Of a DNA stretch of 64,000 nucleotides, positions 9,572 to 18,306 are shown in pieces. Origin of the DNA: Bacteroides sp. An322. Lineage in GTDB: Bacteria; Bacteroidota; Bacteroidia; Bacteroidales; Bacteroidaceae. A program made the position numbers and the translations under genes. Every line of letters starts with the position of its first letter. Position 1 is the first letter of the stretch. The stretch covers positions 124,001-188,000 of the forward strand of contig NZ_NFIN01000001.1 of assembly GCF_002161765.1 (NCBI RefSeq), in the 5' to 3' direction. Below the pieces are notes generated by a model that saw only the letters and a list, made by a program, of their open reading frames with translations, ran no database searches and was not told the DNA's origin.

Positions 9572-11530
9572 TTATAAATTCGAATATTCACGGCTATAGC
9601 GTAACATCTGTTCGGCATAACCTTCGGTATAAGACACTTGCACATCGGTCACATTGCCTTCCGCATCGGTTTGCAGCGTATAAACCGGATTAACAAAGCC
9701 TTTATAGGGAGCCAGATGAAGACGTTCGTAGCGTTGCAACACTTCGACATGCAATTCCGGGTCTACCTGTACGCCATAGTCTTCCACCAAACGGCGTGCT
9801 GCTTCATAATCCCCTTCGCTTTTGATGCGTTGCACTTCTGCCAATAATTTCCCGAACAAGACACGGAGCTGCATGTAATCATTGACCCGCACGTAGTTTT
9901 TCCCTTCACGTACTACCATTTCCACCACATTTGCTTCCCGTCCTTGTTCCAATGCCCAGCGGGCAATCAACTGGCGGTTCCGCATGTGAGCTTCTTCCAC
10001 TGTACGCCCAGGCTCTATCCGTACCAATTGAGTCATCAACCCGTTCATCATATACGAATAATATTCGGCTTTATAAGCTTCGGCATCGGGAACCAATCCT
10101 AATTCCACCAATTTAGCGTCAGCAAGATAATACAATCCGAACAAGTCGGCACGGGCTTCCTCAATGGTCGAGCCGTAAGCTTTCAGGGCATCTGCATCTA
10201 CCCCCGGAAGTAATTTGCCAGACCCGTGCCCCAAGCATTCGTGCAAGTCTGTATGCAAATCATCGGTTATATCCGCATAAGTATCCAATAGCTTAAGTTC
10301 TTCTTCACTATATACAAATTCTTCCCGGAATCCGTTGCCACGTGCGGCACGATTATAGGCTTCAGTCAGATTTCCAATTGTCACTGATTTCGAACCATGT
10401 ACACTCCGTATCCAATTTGAGTTCGGCAAATTAATGCCAATTGCCGTTGAAGGATATAAATCACCTGCAAGAATAGCCGCTGTTATGACTTTCGCCGATA
10501 CGCCTTTTACCGTCTCCTTCTTAAAACGTACATCTACCGGCGAATGGTCTTCAAACCATTGTGCCTGACTACTGATAATTTCAGTCCGCCGTGTAGCTTC
10601 AGTATCTTTAAAGTCTACTATCGATTCCCAACTAGCTTTCATTCCCAACGGATCACCATAACTTTCAATAAATCCGTTTACGAAATCGATATGCGATGCC
10701 GTATCTTTCAACCACGCAATGGAATAAGCATCAAACGTGTGCAAATCACCCGTACGATAAAAATCTATCAAGAGACGGATGACTTCATGCTGGGTTTCGT
10801 TTTCAGCGATTGCCTTGGCTTTCTCTAACCAATCAACAATCTTTTCAAGGGCTGCCGAATACATACCTCCCAATTTCCACACTTGTTCCTGCATCTGTCC
10901 GTTTTCTTTTACCAAACGGCTGTTCATCCCATACATAACCGGCTCTGTTTGACTTCCTTTTGCCTTTTGAACAGCATAAAACGCCTCTGCCTCCTCTTGC
11001 GTCACCCCTTCGTAATAATTTGCAGCCGAAGTCAATACCAAATCTTCCCCATCTACCTGATTTACTCGTTTCGACATGACTTCCGGATCGAAAATCACGG
11101 GAAAAAGTTTATCGCACATGTCCTGTACTGTTTCTCCTTTACCCAAAGGCAACACCGCCACCTCAACCGATGCAATCAAATCCGTAAGGTATTCTGCCGA
11201 GAATCCGGGAACAAACTTATCGCAAGCATAATGATGATGAATGCCGTTTGAAAACCATACCCGTTTCAGGTAGACTTCAAACTGTTGAAAATCTGCTGTT
11301 GTCCGGTCTCCTTGACAATGTATGTAAATGGCTTCCAGCAGTTTTCTGATTTGTAAGTTGTATTTCCCATTTTGGTCAAACAATATGTCCCTGCCTTCCA
11401 ATGCTGCCTGCGAAAGGTAGTATACCAGCATCTTCTGTCTCAAGGACAATTGTTCAAACCCCGGTACACGGTAACGCAATATCTGCAAGTCTGCAAACTG
11501 CTCTACCGTATAATGAAATGTTTCTTCCAT
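9572..11530 (-). CDS. Dipeptidyl peptidase III (M49)
   Basis: Zinc exopeptidase that removes dipeptides from the N-terminus of short peptides. The M49 motif appears as HECLGH (residues about 430-435), the bacterial version of HELLGH, and the second zinc motif EEARAD follows at about 457-462. At 652 aa it covers the family's catalytic region. No signal peptide is visible at the N-terminus (MEETFHYTVEQF), so a cytoplasmic location is likely. It sits between an AraC-type regulator gene (9 bp upstream) and the AlkD-like gene (7 bp downstream), and the three are probably one transcript. Confidence 0.92.
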   Translation of the reverse strand: MEETFHYTVEQFADLQILRYRVPGFEQLSLRQKMLVYYLSQAALEGRDILFDQNGKYNLQIRKLLEAIYIHCQGDRTTADFQQFEVYLKRVWFSNGIHHHYACDKFVPGFSAEYLTDLIASVEVAVLPLGKGETVQDMCDKLFPVIFDPEVMSKRVNQVDGEDLVLTSAANYYEGVTQEEAEAFYAVQKAKGSQTEPVMYGMNSRLVKENGQMQEQVWKLGGMYSAALEKIVDWLEKAKAIAENETQHEVIRLLIDFYRTGDLHTFDAYSIAWLKDTASHIDFVNGFIESYGDPLGMKASWESIVDFKDTEATRRTEIISSQAQWFEDHSPVDVRFKKETVKGVSAKVITAAILAGDLYPSTAIGINLPNSNWIRSVHGSKSVTIGNLTEAYNRAARGNGFREEFVYSEEELKLLDTYADITDDLHTDLHECLGHGSGKLLPGVDADALKAYGSTIEEARADLFGLYYLADAKLVELGLVPDAEAYKAEYYSYMMNGLMTQLVRIEPGRTVEEAHMRNRQLIARWALEQGREANVVEMVVREGKNYVRVNDYMQLRVLFGKLLAEVQRIKSEGDYEAARRLVEDYGVQVDPELHVEVLQRYERLHLAPYKGFVNPVYTLQTDAEGNVTDVQVSYTEGYAEQMLRYSREYSNL

Positions 11531-11539
11531 GTTGAGCTT

Positions 11540-12013
11540 CTAAATTTTTGAATTTACAAGTTTCCGTTTCCGGTAACCATTCGGAGTTTCCCCGACATTC
11601 TTATAAAAAGCAGCATAAAACGACTGGCGGTTTGAAAATCCAACCATGGCACTGATTTCTTCCACATTCTTGTCGGCATACCGTTTGTCAACCAATAAAT
11701 GCATCGCATCTTTAATACGATATTCATTTACCAGACACGAATAATTCATTCCAAAACGGGAATTAATCACTGCCGACAAATAACGTGTATTTGTTTTCAA
11801 CTCTTTCGCCAAATTTTTAGCTGAATATTCCGGATCTTTGTATTTTTTGTGCAATACCAAGATCTCTAGAATCTTATCATATAATTCATCTGCCAGTTCT
11901 GCGCGAATCATGTCACGGTAAGCAGCTTCTTTTATTTTACGTTCATGCATATTATAAGGTTTCCTCTCGGAAGTTACAATATGCTCCAATTCTTTTTTTG
12001 TTGTTTCTCCCAT
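11540..12013 (-). CDS. AraC-type DNA-binding protein
   Basis: Small regulator of 157 aa whose C-terminal half is an AraC/XylS double helix-turn-helix: the first helix pair is in SAKNLAKELKTNTRYLSAVI, and the second includes VEEISAMVGFSNRQSFYAAF followed by the typical ending GETPNGYRKRK. There is no recognisable ligand-binding domain; the N-terminal 60 residues are charged and helical. It starts the probable operon with DPP III and the AlkD-like gene. It may control that operon or respond to a partner protein. Confidence 0.8.
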   Translation of the reverse strand: MGETTKKELEHIVTSERKPYNMHERKIKEAAYRDMIRAELADELYDKILEILVLHKKYKDPEYSAKNLAKELKTNTRYLSAVINSRFGMNYSCLVNEYRIKDAMHLLVDKRYADKNVEEISAMVGFSNRQSFYAAFYKNVGETPNGYRKRKLVNSKI

Positions 12014-12138
12014 CTGTCTCTGTTTTTTATTGAATAGTTATATTTATACAAAAATCGCAAGTTTTTTTCTATTCTACAATAAATCCTTGGCTTATTTTTC
12101 ACAATACACTATTTTTTAGCAATAATTTCTATTTTTAT

Positions 12139-12146
12139 TATCTTTG
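12139..12146 (+). promoter_or_regulatory. -7 box TATCTTTG very close to recQ start
   Basis: TATCTTTG ends only 10 bp before the ATG at 12157. With initiation about 6-7 bp downstream of the box, the leader would be only a few bases long, or about 16 bases if translation starts at the second in-frame ATG at 12169. Confidence 0.6.
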
Positions 12147-12156
12147 TGCCCGATAA

Positions 12157-13989
12157 ATGAACGCACTTATGTACAAAATACTTAAATCCTATTTCGGATA
12201 CACCAGTTTCCGTCCTCTGCAAAAAGAGATTATTACCTGCATCCTTCAGAAAAAGGACACATTGGTATTGATGCCTACCGGAGGAGGCAAATCTCTTTGT
12301 TACCAAATCCCAGCTTTAATGACGGAAGGGACTGCTATCGTTGTCTCTCCCTTGATTTCCTTAATGAAAGACCAAGTAGAAGCCTTGCAAGACAACGGAA
12401 TCATTGCCCGTGCATTAAACAGCACGAATGACGAAACCGCCGATGCTGCCATCCGTTTCGAATGCCGTCAGGGAAGGGTCAAACTATTGTATATTTCTCC
12501 CGAACGCTTATTGAACGAAATCAATTTTCTATTGAAGGATATCCGTATTTCCTTGTTCGCCATCGATGAAGCTCATTGTATTTCCCAATGGGGACACGAC
12601 TTCCGTCCCGAATACACGCGCCTAAATATCCTTCGGGAACAATTCCCTCAAGTGCCCATTGTAGCCCTGACCGCTACTGCCGACAAAATTACCCGCCAGG
12701 ATATACTGAAGCAATTATCCATGCGTGACCCGCAAGTTTTCATTTCATCTTTTGACCGTCCCAACCTCAGCCTTGACGTAAAACGCGGTTATCAGCAAAA
12801 AGAGAAAAACCGTACGATTCTTGAATTTATCAACCGCCGTGCGGGAGAAAGCGGCATCATCTATTGCATGAGCCGGAACACGACCGAAAAAGTGGCTGAT
12901 ATGCTGGAAGAACACGGCATATCTACAGCGGTCTATCATGCCGGACTCAGCACAGCTGCCCGCGATGCAGCACAAGAAGACTTCATCAATGACCGTGTAC
13001 AAGTGGTTTGCGCCACAATTGCTTTCGGAATGGGTATCGACAAATCAAATGTCCGTTGGGTCATCCATTATAACCTTCCCAAAAGCATCGAAAGCTTTTA
13101 TCAGGAAATCGGACGAGCCGGCAGAGACGGCTTGCCCAGCGACACCTTGCTGTTCTATTCGTTTGCCGATATTGTATTATTGTCCCGTTTTGCCAATGAA
13201 AGCGGCCAGCAAGAGCTGAATATGGAAAAACTGAAACGCATGCAGCAATATGCCGAAGCCGATATTTGCCGAAGACGCATCTTATTGAACTATTTCGGTG
13301 AGAGCATGGAGCATGATTGCGGCAATTGTGATGTATGCCGTAACCCTCCCCAACGTTTCAACGGCACTATCTTGGTTCAAAAAGCATTAAGCGCCATAGC
13401 CCGCACCGACCAGCAGATAGGAACCAGCACCTTAATTGATATATTAAAAGGGGCAGCCAGTGCAGATATTATCGAGCGAGGATATGACAAACTGAAGACA
13501 TACGGCGTGGGACGAGACATCCCGGCACGCGACTGGCAAGATTACTTACTGCAAATGCTGAATTTGGGTTACTTCGAAGTGGCTTATAACGAAAAGAACC
13601 ATTTGAAAATCACGGAAGCCGGGAAAAAAGTACTATTCGGACACGAACAAGCCCAACTGGTGGTTATCAAGCGGGAAGCGTATGAAGCCAAAAACAAACA
13701 GAAAAAGAAAAGGGCTGAACCTCAAGCTCAAGCATTACCAATGGTATTTGAAAATGAAAACGACCAATTGTTCGAAGCGTTACGGGTACTCCGGAAAAAA
13801 CTCGCCGACCAGCAAGCGATTCCTGCCTATATCGTTTTGTCTGACAAAGTGCTTCACCTGCTCGCATCTTCCAAGCCCGTCACAATCGAGGCATTTGGCG
13901 AAATCAGCGGCATCGGCGAATATAAGAAAGAACGGTACGGAAAAGATTTTATCAAAGTCATCCGTCAGTTTGTCCCACAATCTGAATAA
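12157..13989 (+). CDS. recQ: ATP-dependent DNA helicase RecQ
   Basis: 3'-5' DNA helicase working in recombination and replication-fork repair. Domains in order: SF2 helicase core with PTGGGKSLCYQ (Walker A) and DEAH in AIDEAHCISQWGHDFR; helicase C-domain with QEIGRAGRDG; RQC zinc-binding region with CRRRILLNYFGE and CGNCDVC; and a C-terminal HRDC domain (about residues 530-605). The length of 610 aa is normal. Two in-frame starts exist, 12157 (MNALMYKIL) and 12169 (MYKILKSYF); the promoter position slightly favours the second. The gene converges on cdaA with 12 bp between stop codons. Confidence 0.95.
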   Translation: MNALMYKILKSYFGYTSFRPLQKEIITCILQKKDTLVLMPTGGGKSLCYQIPALMTEGTAIVVSPLISLMKDQVEALQDNGIIARALNSTNDETADAAIRFECRQGRVKLLYISPERLLNEINFLLKDIRISLFAIDEAHCISQWGHDFRPEYTRLNILREQFPQVPIVALTATADKITRQDILKQLSMRDPQVFISSFDRPNLSLDVKRGYQQKEKNRTILEFINRRAGESGIIYCMSRNTTEKVADMLEEHGISTAVYHAGLSTAARDAAQEDFINDRVQVVCATIAFGMGIDKSNVRWVIHYNLPKSIESFYQEIGRAGRDGLPSDTLLFYSFADIVLLSRFANESGQQELNMEKLKRMQQYAEADICRRRILLNYFGESMEHDCGNCDVCRNPPQRFNGTILVQKALSAIARTDQQIGTSTLIDILKGAASADIIERGYDKLKTYGVGRDIPARDWQDYLLQMLNLGYFEVAYNEKNHLKITEAGKKVLFGHEQAQLVVIKREAYEAKNKQKKKRAEPQAQALPMVFENENDQLFEALRVLRKKLADQQAIPAYIVLSDKVLHLLASSKPVTIEAFGEISGIGEYKKERYGKDFIKVIRQFVPQSE

Positions 13990-14001
13990 ATCCGTCACCT
14001 C

Positions 14002-14784
14002 TTAATCTCCGATGCTGGTTTCCGTCAACATGCGTTCCAGTTCTTCGGGAGTCAGGCGCAAATGGAATTCTCCTTGATAGGCTATGGAAATTCCCCCGGT
14101 CTCTTCCGAGACAATGATAGCCATCGCGTCCGTTTCTTGCGAAATGCCTAAAGCGGCGCGATGCCTCAATCCCAACTCTTTCGGGATATTCAGATTATGG
14201 GATACCGGCAAAATACAGCCAGCCGCCTTGATACGTTTATGGCTGATAATCATTGCCCCGTCGTGTAAAGGACTGTTTTTGAAGAAGATATTCTCTATCA
14301 GGCGTTGGTTGATACTGGCATCAATGATATCGCCAGTCCGGGCAATGTCATCCAACGGGAAGTCACGTTCCATGACTATTAATGCCCCCACTTTCCCTTT
14401 GCTCATATTCAGGCACGCCATAACGATAGGCATAATGTCTTCTTTTCCCCGTTCGCCTTTCTGCCCTCCTTTAAAGAAACGGAACAGGCTGCTGGTCCGA
14501 TGGCGCGAACCCAACGAAAGAAGAAAATGCCTGATTTCATCTTGAAACAATACGATAAGGGCTATGACTCCCACGCTTACCAATTTATCGAAAATGGAAC
14601 CTAAGAGCCTCATCTGCAACACTTGAGAAACAATGACCCAAATCACGATAAAAATCAAGATGCCTGTAAACACGTTGATAGAACCTGAGGCTTTCATCAA
14701 CTTGTAGGTCTTATATAACAAGAAAGCGACAAGCAAGATGTCAATGACATCCTTTACGGTAAGTATAGTAAAACTGAACGGCAT
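14002..14784 (-). CDS. cdaA: Diadenylate cyclase CdaA
   Basis: Makes the second messenger c-di-AMP from two ATP at the inner membrane. Three hydrophobic segments fill residues about 10-85, followed by the DAC domain with the two hallmark motifs, DGA at about 175-177 and RHR at about 207-209. The length of 260 aa fits the CdaA type. The gene follows folP by 16 bp on the same strand, an arrangement I recall as common in Bacteroidetes. Its 3' end meets recQ head-on with no terminator visible in the 12-bp gap. Confidence 0.95.
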   Translation of the reverse strand: MPFSFTILTVKDVIDILLVAFLLYKTYKLMKASGSINVFTGILIFIVIWVIVSQVLQMRLLGSIFDKLVSVGVIALIVLFQDEIRHFLLSLGSRHRTSSLFRFFKGGQKGERGKEDIMPIVMACLNMSKGKVGALIVMERDFPLDDIARTGDIIDASINQRLIENIFFKNSPLHDGAMIISHKRIKAAGCILPVSHNLNIPKELGLRHRAALGISQETDAMAIIVSEETGGISIAYQGEFHLRLTPEELERMLTETSIGD

Positions 14785-14800
14785 GGCTATGAACGTTTTT

Positions 14801-15652
14801 TTATTGGCTAATAGAAACAGGCTGGCGCATGGCGGATACGATTTTCACCGCTTCCGAAGCGGCTTTTACATCATGCACACGCAAGATAGCGGCACCTTTC
14901 ATCAAAGCAATGGCATGAACGGCTGTCGTACCGTTCAAGGCTTCTTCCGGTCCCCCTCCCAGCAGTTTATAAATCATGGATTTGCGCGATACACCGACCA
15001 GCACAGGAAGTCCGAACACACTGAATTCCTCTAACTGGTTCAACAATGCATAATTATGGGCTAACGTCTTTCCAAACCCGAAGCCTGGGTCGAGAATGAT
15101 GTCTTTTACGCCCAAATCACGCAAACGTTGCACCTTCTCCGAAAAATAGAAAAGCACATCTTTCACTACGTTTGCATAATGGGGATGCTCCTGCATAGTC
15201 TGGGGAGTCCCCTGCATGTGCATAATAATATAAGGTATACCCAAACGGGCTACTACAGAAAACATATCCGCATCCATATCGCCCGCCGAAATATCGTTTA
15301 TCAGGGCAACTCCATATTCTTCGGCACACATCCGCGCCACATCTGCCCGGAAAGTATCTACCGATACGATAGCATCAGGAATTTCCCGTCGGATAATATC
15401 CAATCCGAAACGCAAGCGCCGCATTTCTTCCTCAGAACTGACATCTGCCGCATTCGGACGCGAAGAATATGCGCCAATATCAATGATACTTCCTCCTTCG
15501 TTTACGATTTGGTGCACACGTTCCACAATATCCGCCTCACTCTGCTTGCGGCTTCCGGCAAAAAAAGAGTCGGGTGTCACATTCAATATACCCATAACCT
15601 GCGGTTGCGACAAGTCCATCAACCTTCCGTTTATGTTTATCTGATTCGTCAT
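14801..15652 (-). CDS. folP: Dihydropteroate synthase
   Basis: Joins 6-hydroxymethyl-7,8-dihydropterin pyrophosphate with p-aminobenzoate in folate synthesis; the target of sulfonamides. Signatures present are MGILNVTPDSFF (about 20-31), the second pterin-binding block IIDIGAYSSRPNA, LINDIS, DPGFGFGKT and the C-terminal RVHDV. At 283 aa it is complete. It is the first gene of a probable folP-cdaA operon with the promoter at 15689-15696. Confidence 0.96.
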   Translation of the reverse strand: MTNQININGRLMDLSQPQVMGILNVTPDSFFAGSRKQSEADIVERVHQIVNEGGSIIDIGAYSSRPNAADVSSEEEMRRLRFGLDIIRREIPDAIVSVDTFRADVARMCAEEYGVALINDISAGDMDADMFSVVARLGIPYIIMHMQGTPQTMQEHPHYANVVKDVLFYFSEKVQRLRDLGVKDIILDPGFGFGKTLAHNYALLNQLEEFSVFGLPVLVGVSRKSMIYKLLGGGPEEALNGTTAVHAIALMKGAAILRVHDVKAASEAVKIVSAMRQPVSISQ

Positions 15653-15688
15653 GCTTTGCTTTATTCCCTATTTTTCGTTTTACGTGCG

Positions 15689-15696
15689 CAAATGTA
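15689..15696 (-). promoter_or_regulatory. -7 box TACATTTG for folP-cdaA
   Basis: On the minus strand TACATTTG lies about 36 bp before the folP start codon and matches TAnnTTTG. Confidence 0.6.
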
Positions 15697-15790
15697 CGCA
15701 CAATAATTCGTTTTTTTATGTTTTCAAGACGTATTTTTCTTTCAAGCGCAAAGAAGTTTTGCCCCCAACGGGCAAGTTTATAAACGCATA

Positions 15791-15855
15791 CGGCTTCATC
15801 GCCTTACGAAGCCTGCTTCGATAGCTGATGAAGCCTGCTTCATCGGACAACGAAG
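15791..15855. repeat. Cluster of GAAGCCTGCTTC palindromes
   Basis: Two perfect stems with a 2-nt CT loop stand close together: CGAAGC-CT-GCTTCG at 15807-15820 and GATGAAGC-CT-GCTTCATC at 15827-15844. Flanking half-copies GGCTTCATCG (15792) and CGAAGCC (15851) suggest a decayed array of one short palindromic unit. It lies between folP (minus) and the next plus-strand gene, upstream of both. Confidence 0.75.
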
Positions 15856-15916
15856 CCTAATGTGTTTTCCTTAAACAATTATTCCCTTTTTTACTTCAAA
15901 AATTGAACGGAAAAAG

Positions 15917-15924
15917 TATCTTTG
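15917..15924 (+). promoter_or_regulatory. -7 box TATCTTTG
   Basis: TATCTTTG lies 30 bp before the ATG at 15955 and matches the Bacteroides -7 consensus exactly. Confidence 0.6.
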
Positions 15925-15954
15925 TCCTTAGAACAATTGTAAAACAATTCAACT

Positions 15955-17046
15955 ATGGAACAGGCGAATATAAAAGGCATTCCCTACGGCGTAGCGAATT
16001 TCGAACAAGTAAGAAAAGAAAACCTATACTATGTGGACAAAACGATGTATCTTCCCCTATTGGAAGAAGCTAGTAATTACTTATTCCTCATCCGCCCCGG
16101 TGCTGATATCGAAGCCATGCTGACGGAAATGAAGCCATGGTATAACAACTATTGTTTTGCGGAAGAATGCATAAACCAAGAACGCTTGTACAATTGCGAC
16201 ATGGTGCTTTATTATTTGCGTCATCAAATCTTATACAAATGTTCCCCAAAGGAAATGGTGGACAAGAACATCCGTACCGACTACAAGAAGTTGAAAATGC
16301 TGGCAGACATCGACCGAGGCAACCAGCGGGAAAACCGCATGAGCGTCATCGAAGAGATAGCCGCTACGGGGTCTATAGTGATGAACCTGAAGACATCTTT
16401 CCCTGCCGAATACGTGACTGACGATGACAACTTCCGAAGTCTACTTTATTATTATGGTCTGCTCACCATGAAGAAGAATATAGGAAGAAGAATCGAAATG
16501 ACCATACCGAACAACTGCATAAAGGAACAGTATTGGAACTTTATGAGAGACTTCTTCAATAAGAGTGTTACAATGAACATAGCCTACCTGCAGGACCAGA
16601 TGGACCTAATGTCTTTTGACGGAGAATGGAAACCTCTGCTCACCCGAATCGCCACGGCATACAAGGAAAACTCATCCGTGCGCGACAGCATCTTGGGCGA
16701 ACACAACCTACAAGGATTCTTTAAGGCATACCTTGCCCTGAACGGACTTTATTTAGTAGAACCTGAAATTGAACTGAACTATGGATACAGCGACTTCCTG
16801 ATGTTGCCCGACAAAGCGCGCTATCCAGATATAGCGCACAGCTACATCATGGAACTGAAATACGTAAAGCCCACCGCATCGGATGCCGAAATAGAGGAAA
16901 AGAGCAAAGAAGCCGATGAACAGTTAAAGAAATACAGCCAGGACAAGATTGTCATACGACTCTGCGAAGGCACACAACTCCATCTGCTAAAGCTCGTATT
17001 CCGAGGTGCAGAACTAGCTGTATGCATAGAAAACAATCCAAGTTAA
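15955..17046 (+). CDS. AAA-ATPase-like/PD-(D/E)XK protein lacking its P-loop region
   Basis: The ends match the large Bacteroidetes family with an N-terminal AAA-ATPase-like domain and a C-terminal PD-(D/E)XK nuclease-like domain (DUF1703 type). Residues 1-48 match the usual start up to YLFLIRP. In intact members that phrase continues into the Walker A segment (RRFGKS), but here it runs straight into GADIEAMLTEMKPWYNNYCF, which normally lies near the end of the ATPase domain. So an in-frame block with Walker A and B is missing at about 16096-16101. The C-terminal nuclease-like block, with Asp in GYSDFLMLPD and MELKY, is intact. The gene is 363 aa, against roughly 520 for the family as I recall it. 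It may be a decaying gene or a nuclease-only version. Confidence 0.7.
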   Translation: MEQANIKGIPYGVANFEQVRKENLYYVDKTMYLPLLEEASNYLFLIRPGADIEAMLTEMKPWYNNYCFAEECINQERLYNCDMVLYYLRHQILYKCSPKEMVDKNIRTDYKKLKMLADIDRGNQRENRMSVIEEIAATGSIVMNLKTSFPAEYVTDDDNFRSLLYYYGLLTMKKNIGRRIEMTIPNNCIKEQYWNFMRDFFNKSVTMNIAYLQDQMDLMSFDGEWKPLLTRIATAYKENSSVRDSILGEHNLQGFFKAYLALNGLYLVEPEIELNYGYSDFLMLPDKARYPDIAHSYIMELKYVKPTASDAEIEEKSKEADEQLKKYSQDKIVIRLCEGTQLHLLKLVFRGAELAVCIENNPS

Positions 17047-17210
17047 TGTCATAAAAATGCGAAGAATAGCTTACAAGGCAAAGTAAGTGCATTGCGTTTG
17101 AAAAGGCAATTAAGTAGGCAAATCGCGACGTTCAAATAGCATAAAAAAGTCAAATAAAAACCGCTTATTCATGCAGTATTCCGCCCCATTCCGCATTTAC
17201 CAAGAAAACG

Positions 17211-18296
17211 ATGAAATCTATGAAAGATTCACTCACACTACGGAAACGGTTGGGGCTGGAAATCAACCGCAAACTGACCGACAACCTGATAGCGGCGCAT
17301 CCGCTGAGGCAATTGTTTTGGGAATGTACTTTGCGATGCAACCTGCACTGCCGCCATTGCGGAAGCGACTGTAAGAAAATAGCCGGCTATCAGGATATGC
17401 CGAAAGAAGACTTCCTGCGGGTGCTCGATAACATAGCTGCCCATACCGACCCGCACAAAGTATTCGTCATCCTGACCGGAGGCGAGCCTTTGGTACGCGA
17501 AGACTTGGAAGACTGCGGACGGGCAATCTACGAAAAAGGATTCCCTTGGGGAATGGTAACCAACGGATTGTATCTCACTCCCGAACGGTTAGAAAGACTG
17601 CTACAGGCAGGCATGCACACGGCTACCGTCAGCTTGGACGGGTTCAAGGAAGAGCATAACTGGATGCGCGGGCATCCGCAAAGCTTCGACCGTGCCACGG
17701 CAGCTATCCGTATGTTAGCTGCCCTGCCCGGATTCGTGTTCGATGTAGTGACTTGCGTCAACAAGCACAACTACGCTTACTTGGAAGAACTGAAGCAATA
17801 CCTCATCGGCATCGGGCTGAAACGCTGGAGGCTGTTCACCGTATTCCCCGTAGGACGAGCAGCACACGATGCCGAACTGCAACTCTCTCCCGAAGAGTTC
17901 CGCGGAATGTTAGAGTTCATCAAACGTACCCGCCAAGCCAAAGAAATCCATATCAGCTACGGATGCGAAGGATTCTTGGGCAGCTACGAAGGCGATGTGC
18001 GCGACCATTTGTTCAATTGCCAGGCAGGTATCACCGTCGGCTCGGTACTGATAGACGGGTCTATTTCTTCATGCCCCAGCATCCGTGCCGACTATCATCA
18101 GGGCAACATCTATCAAGACGACTTTATGGACGTATGGGAAAACCGTTTCCACCCCTACCGCGACCGTGAATGGATGCGGACAGGCGAATGTGCCTCGTGC
18201 AAGTACTTCCGCTACTGTAGAGGAAACGGCATGCACCTACGCAACGAGAAAGGCGAACTGCTGTTCTGCCATTTACATAAACTGAACCAAAAATAA
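17211..18296 (+). CDS. Radical SAM/SPASM protein of an rSAM-lipoprotein cassette
   Basis: Probable cytoplasmic iron-sulfur enzyme that uses S-adenosylmethionine radicals to modify a protein or peptide. The radical SAM cluster motif is CNLHCRHC (Cys 43, 47, 50), followed by LTGGEPLVRED and a TIM-barrel region. A C-terminal SPASM/twitch region has Cys in FNCQAGITVG and ISSCPS, then CASCKYFRYC and a final Cys in LLFCH, enough for auxiliary clusters. The lipoprotein gene begins 10 bp after its stop codon. From memory this pairing matches the TIGRFAM families described as rSAM/lipoprotein systems, whose chemistry is unknown. ATG codons at 17211 and 17220 are both possible starts. Confidence 0.85.
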   Translation: MKSMKDSLTLRKRLGLEINRKLTDNLIAAHPLRQLFWECTLRCNLHCRHCGSDCKKIAGYQDMPKEDFLRVLDNIAAHTDPHKVFVILTGGEPLVREDLEDCGRAIYEKGFPWGMVTNGLYLTPERLERLLQAGMHTATVSLDGFKEEHNWMRGHPQSFDRATAAIRMLAALPGFVFDVVTCVNKHNYAYLEELKQYLIGIGLKRWRLFTVFPVGRAAHDAELQLSPEEFRGMLEFIKRTRQAKEIHISYGCEGFLGSYEGDVRDHLFNCQAGITVGSVLIDGSISSCPSIRADYHQGNIYQDDFMDVWENRFHPYRDREWMRTGECASCKYFRYCRGNGMHLRNEKGELLFCHLHKLNQK

Positions 18297-18306
18297 AACC
18301 AAGCGT

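Noticed and set aside
8914-9645. Longer version of the AlkD-like protein starting at 9645
   Set aside because: The first 27 residues would lie inside the end of the DPP III gene; the ATG at 9564 has a ribosome-binding-like AGAGGT before it.
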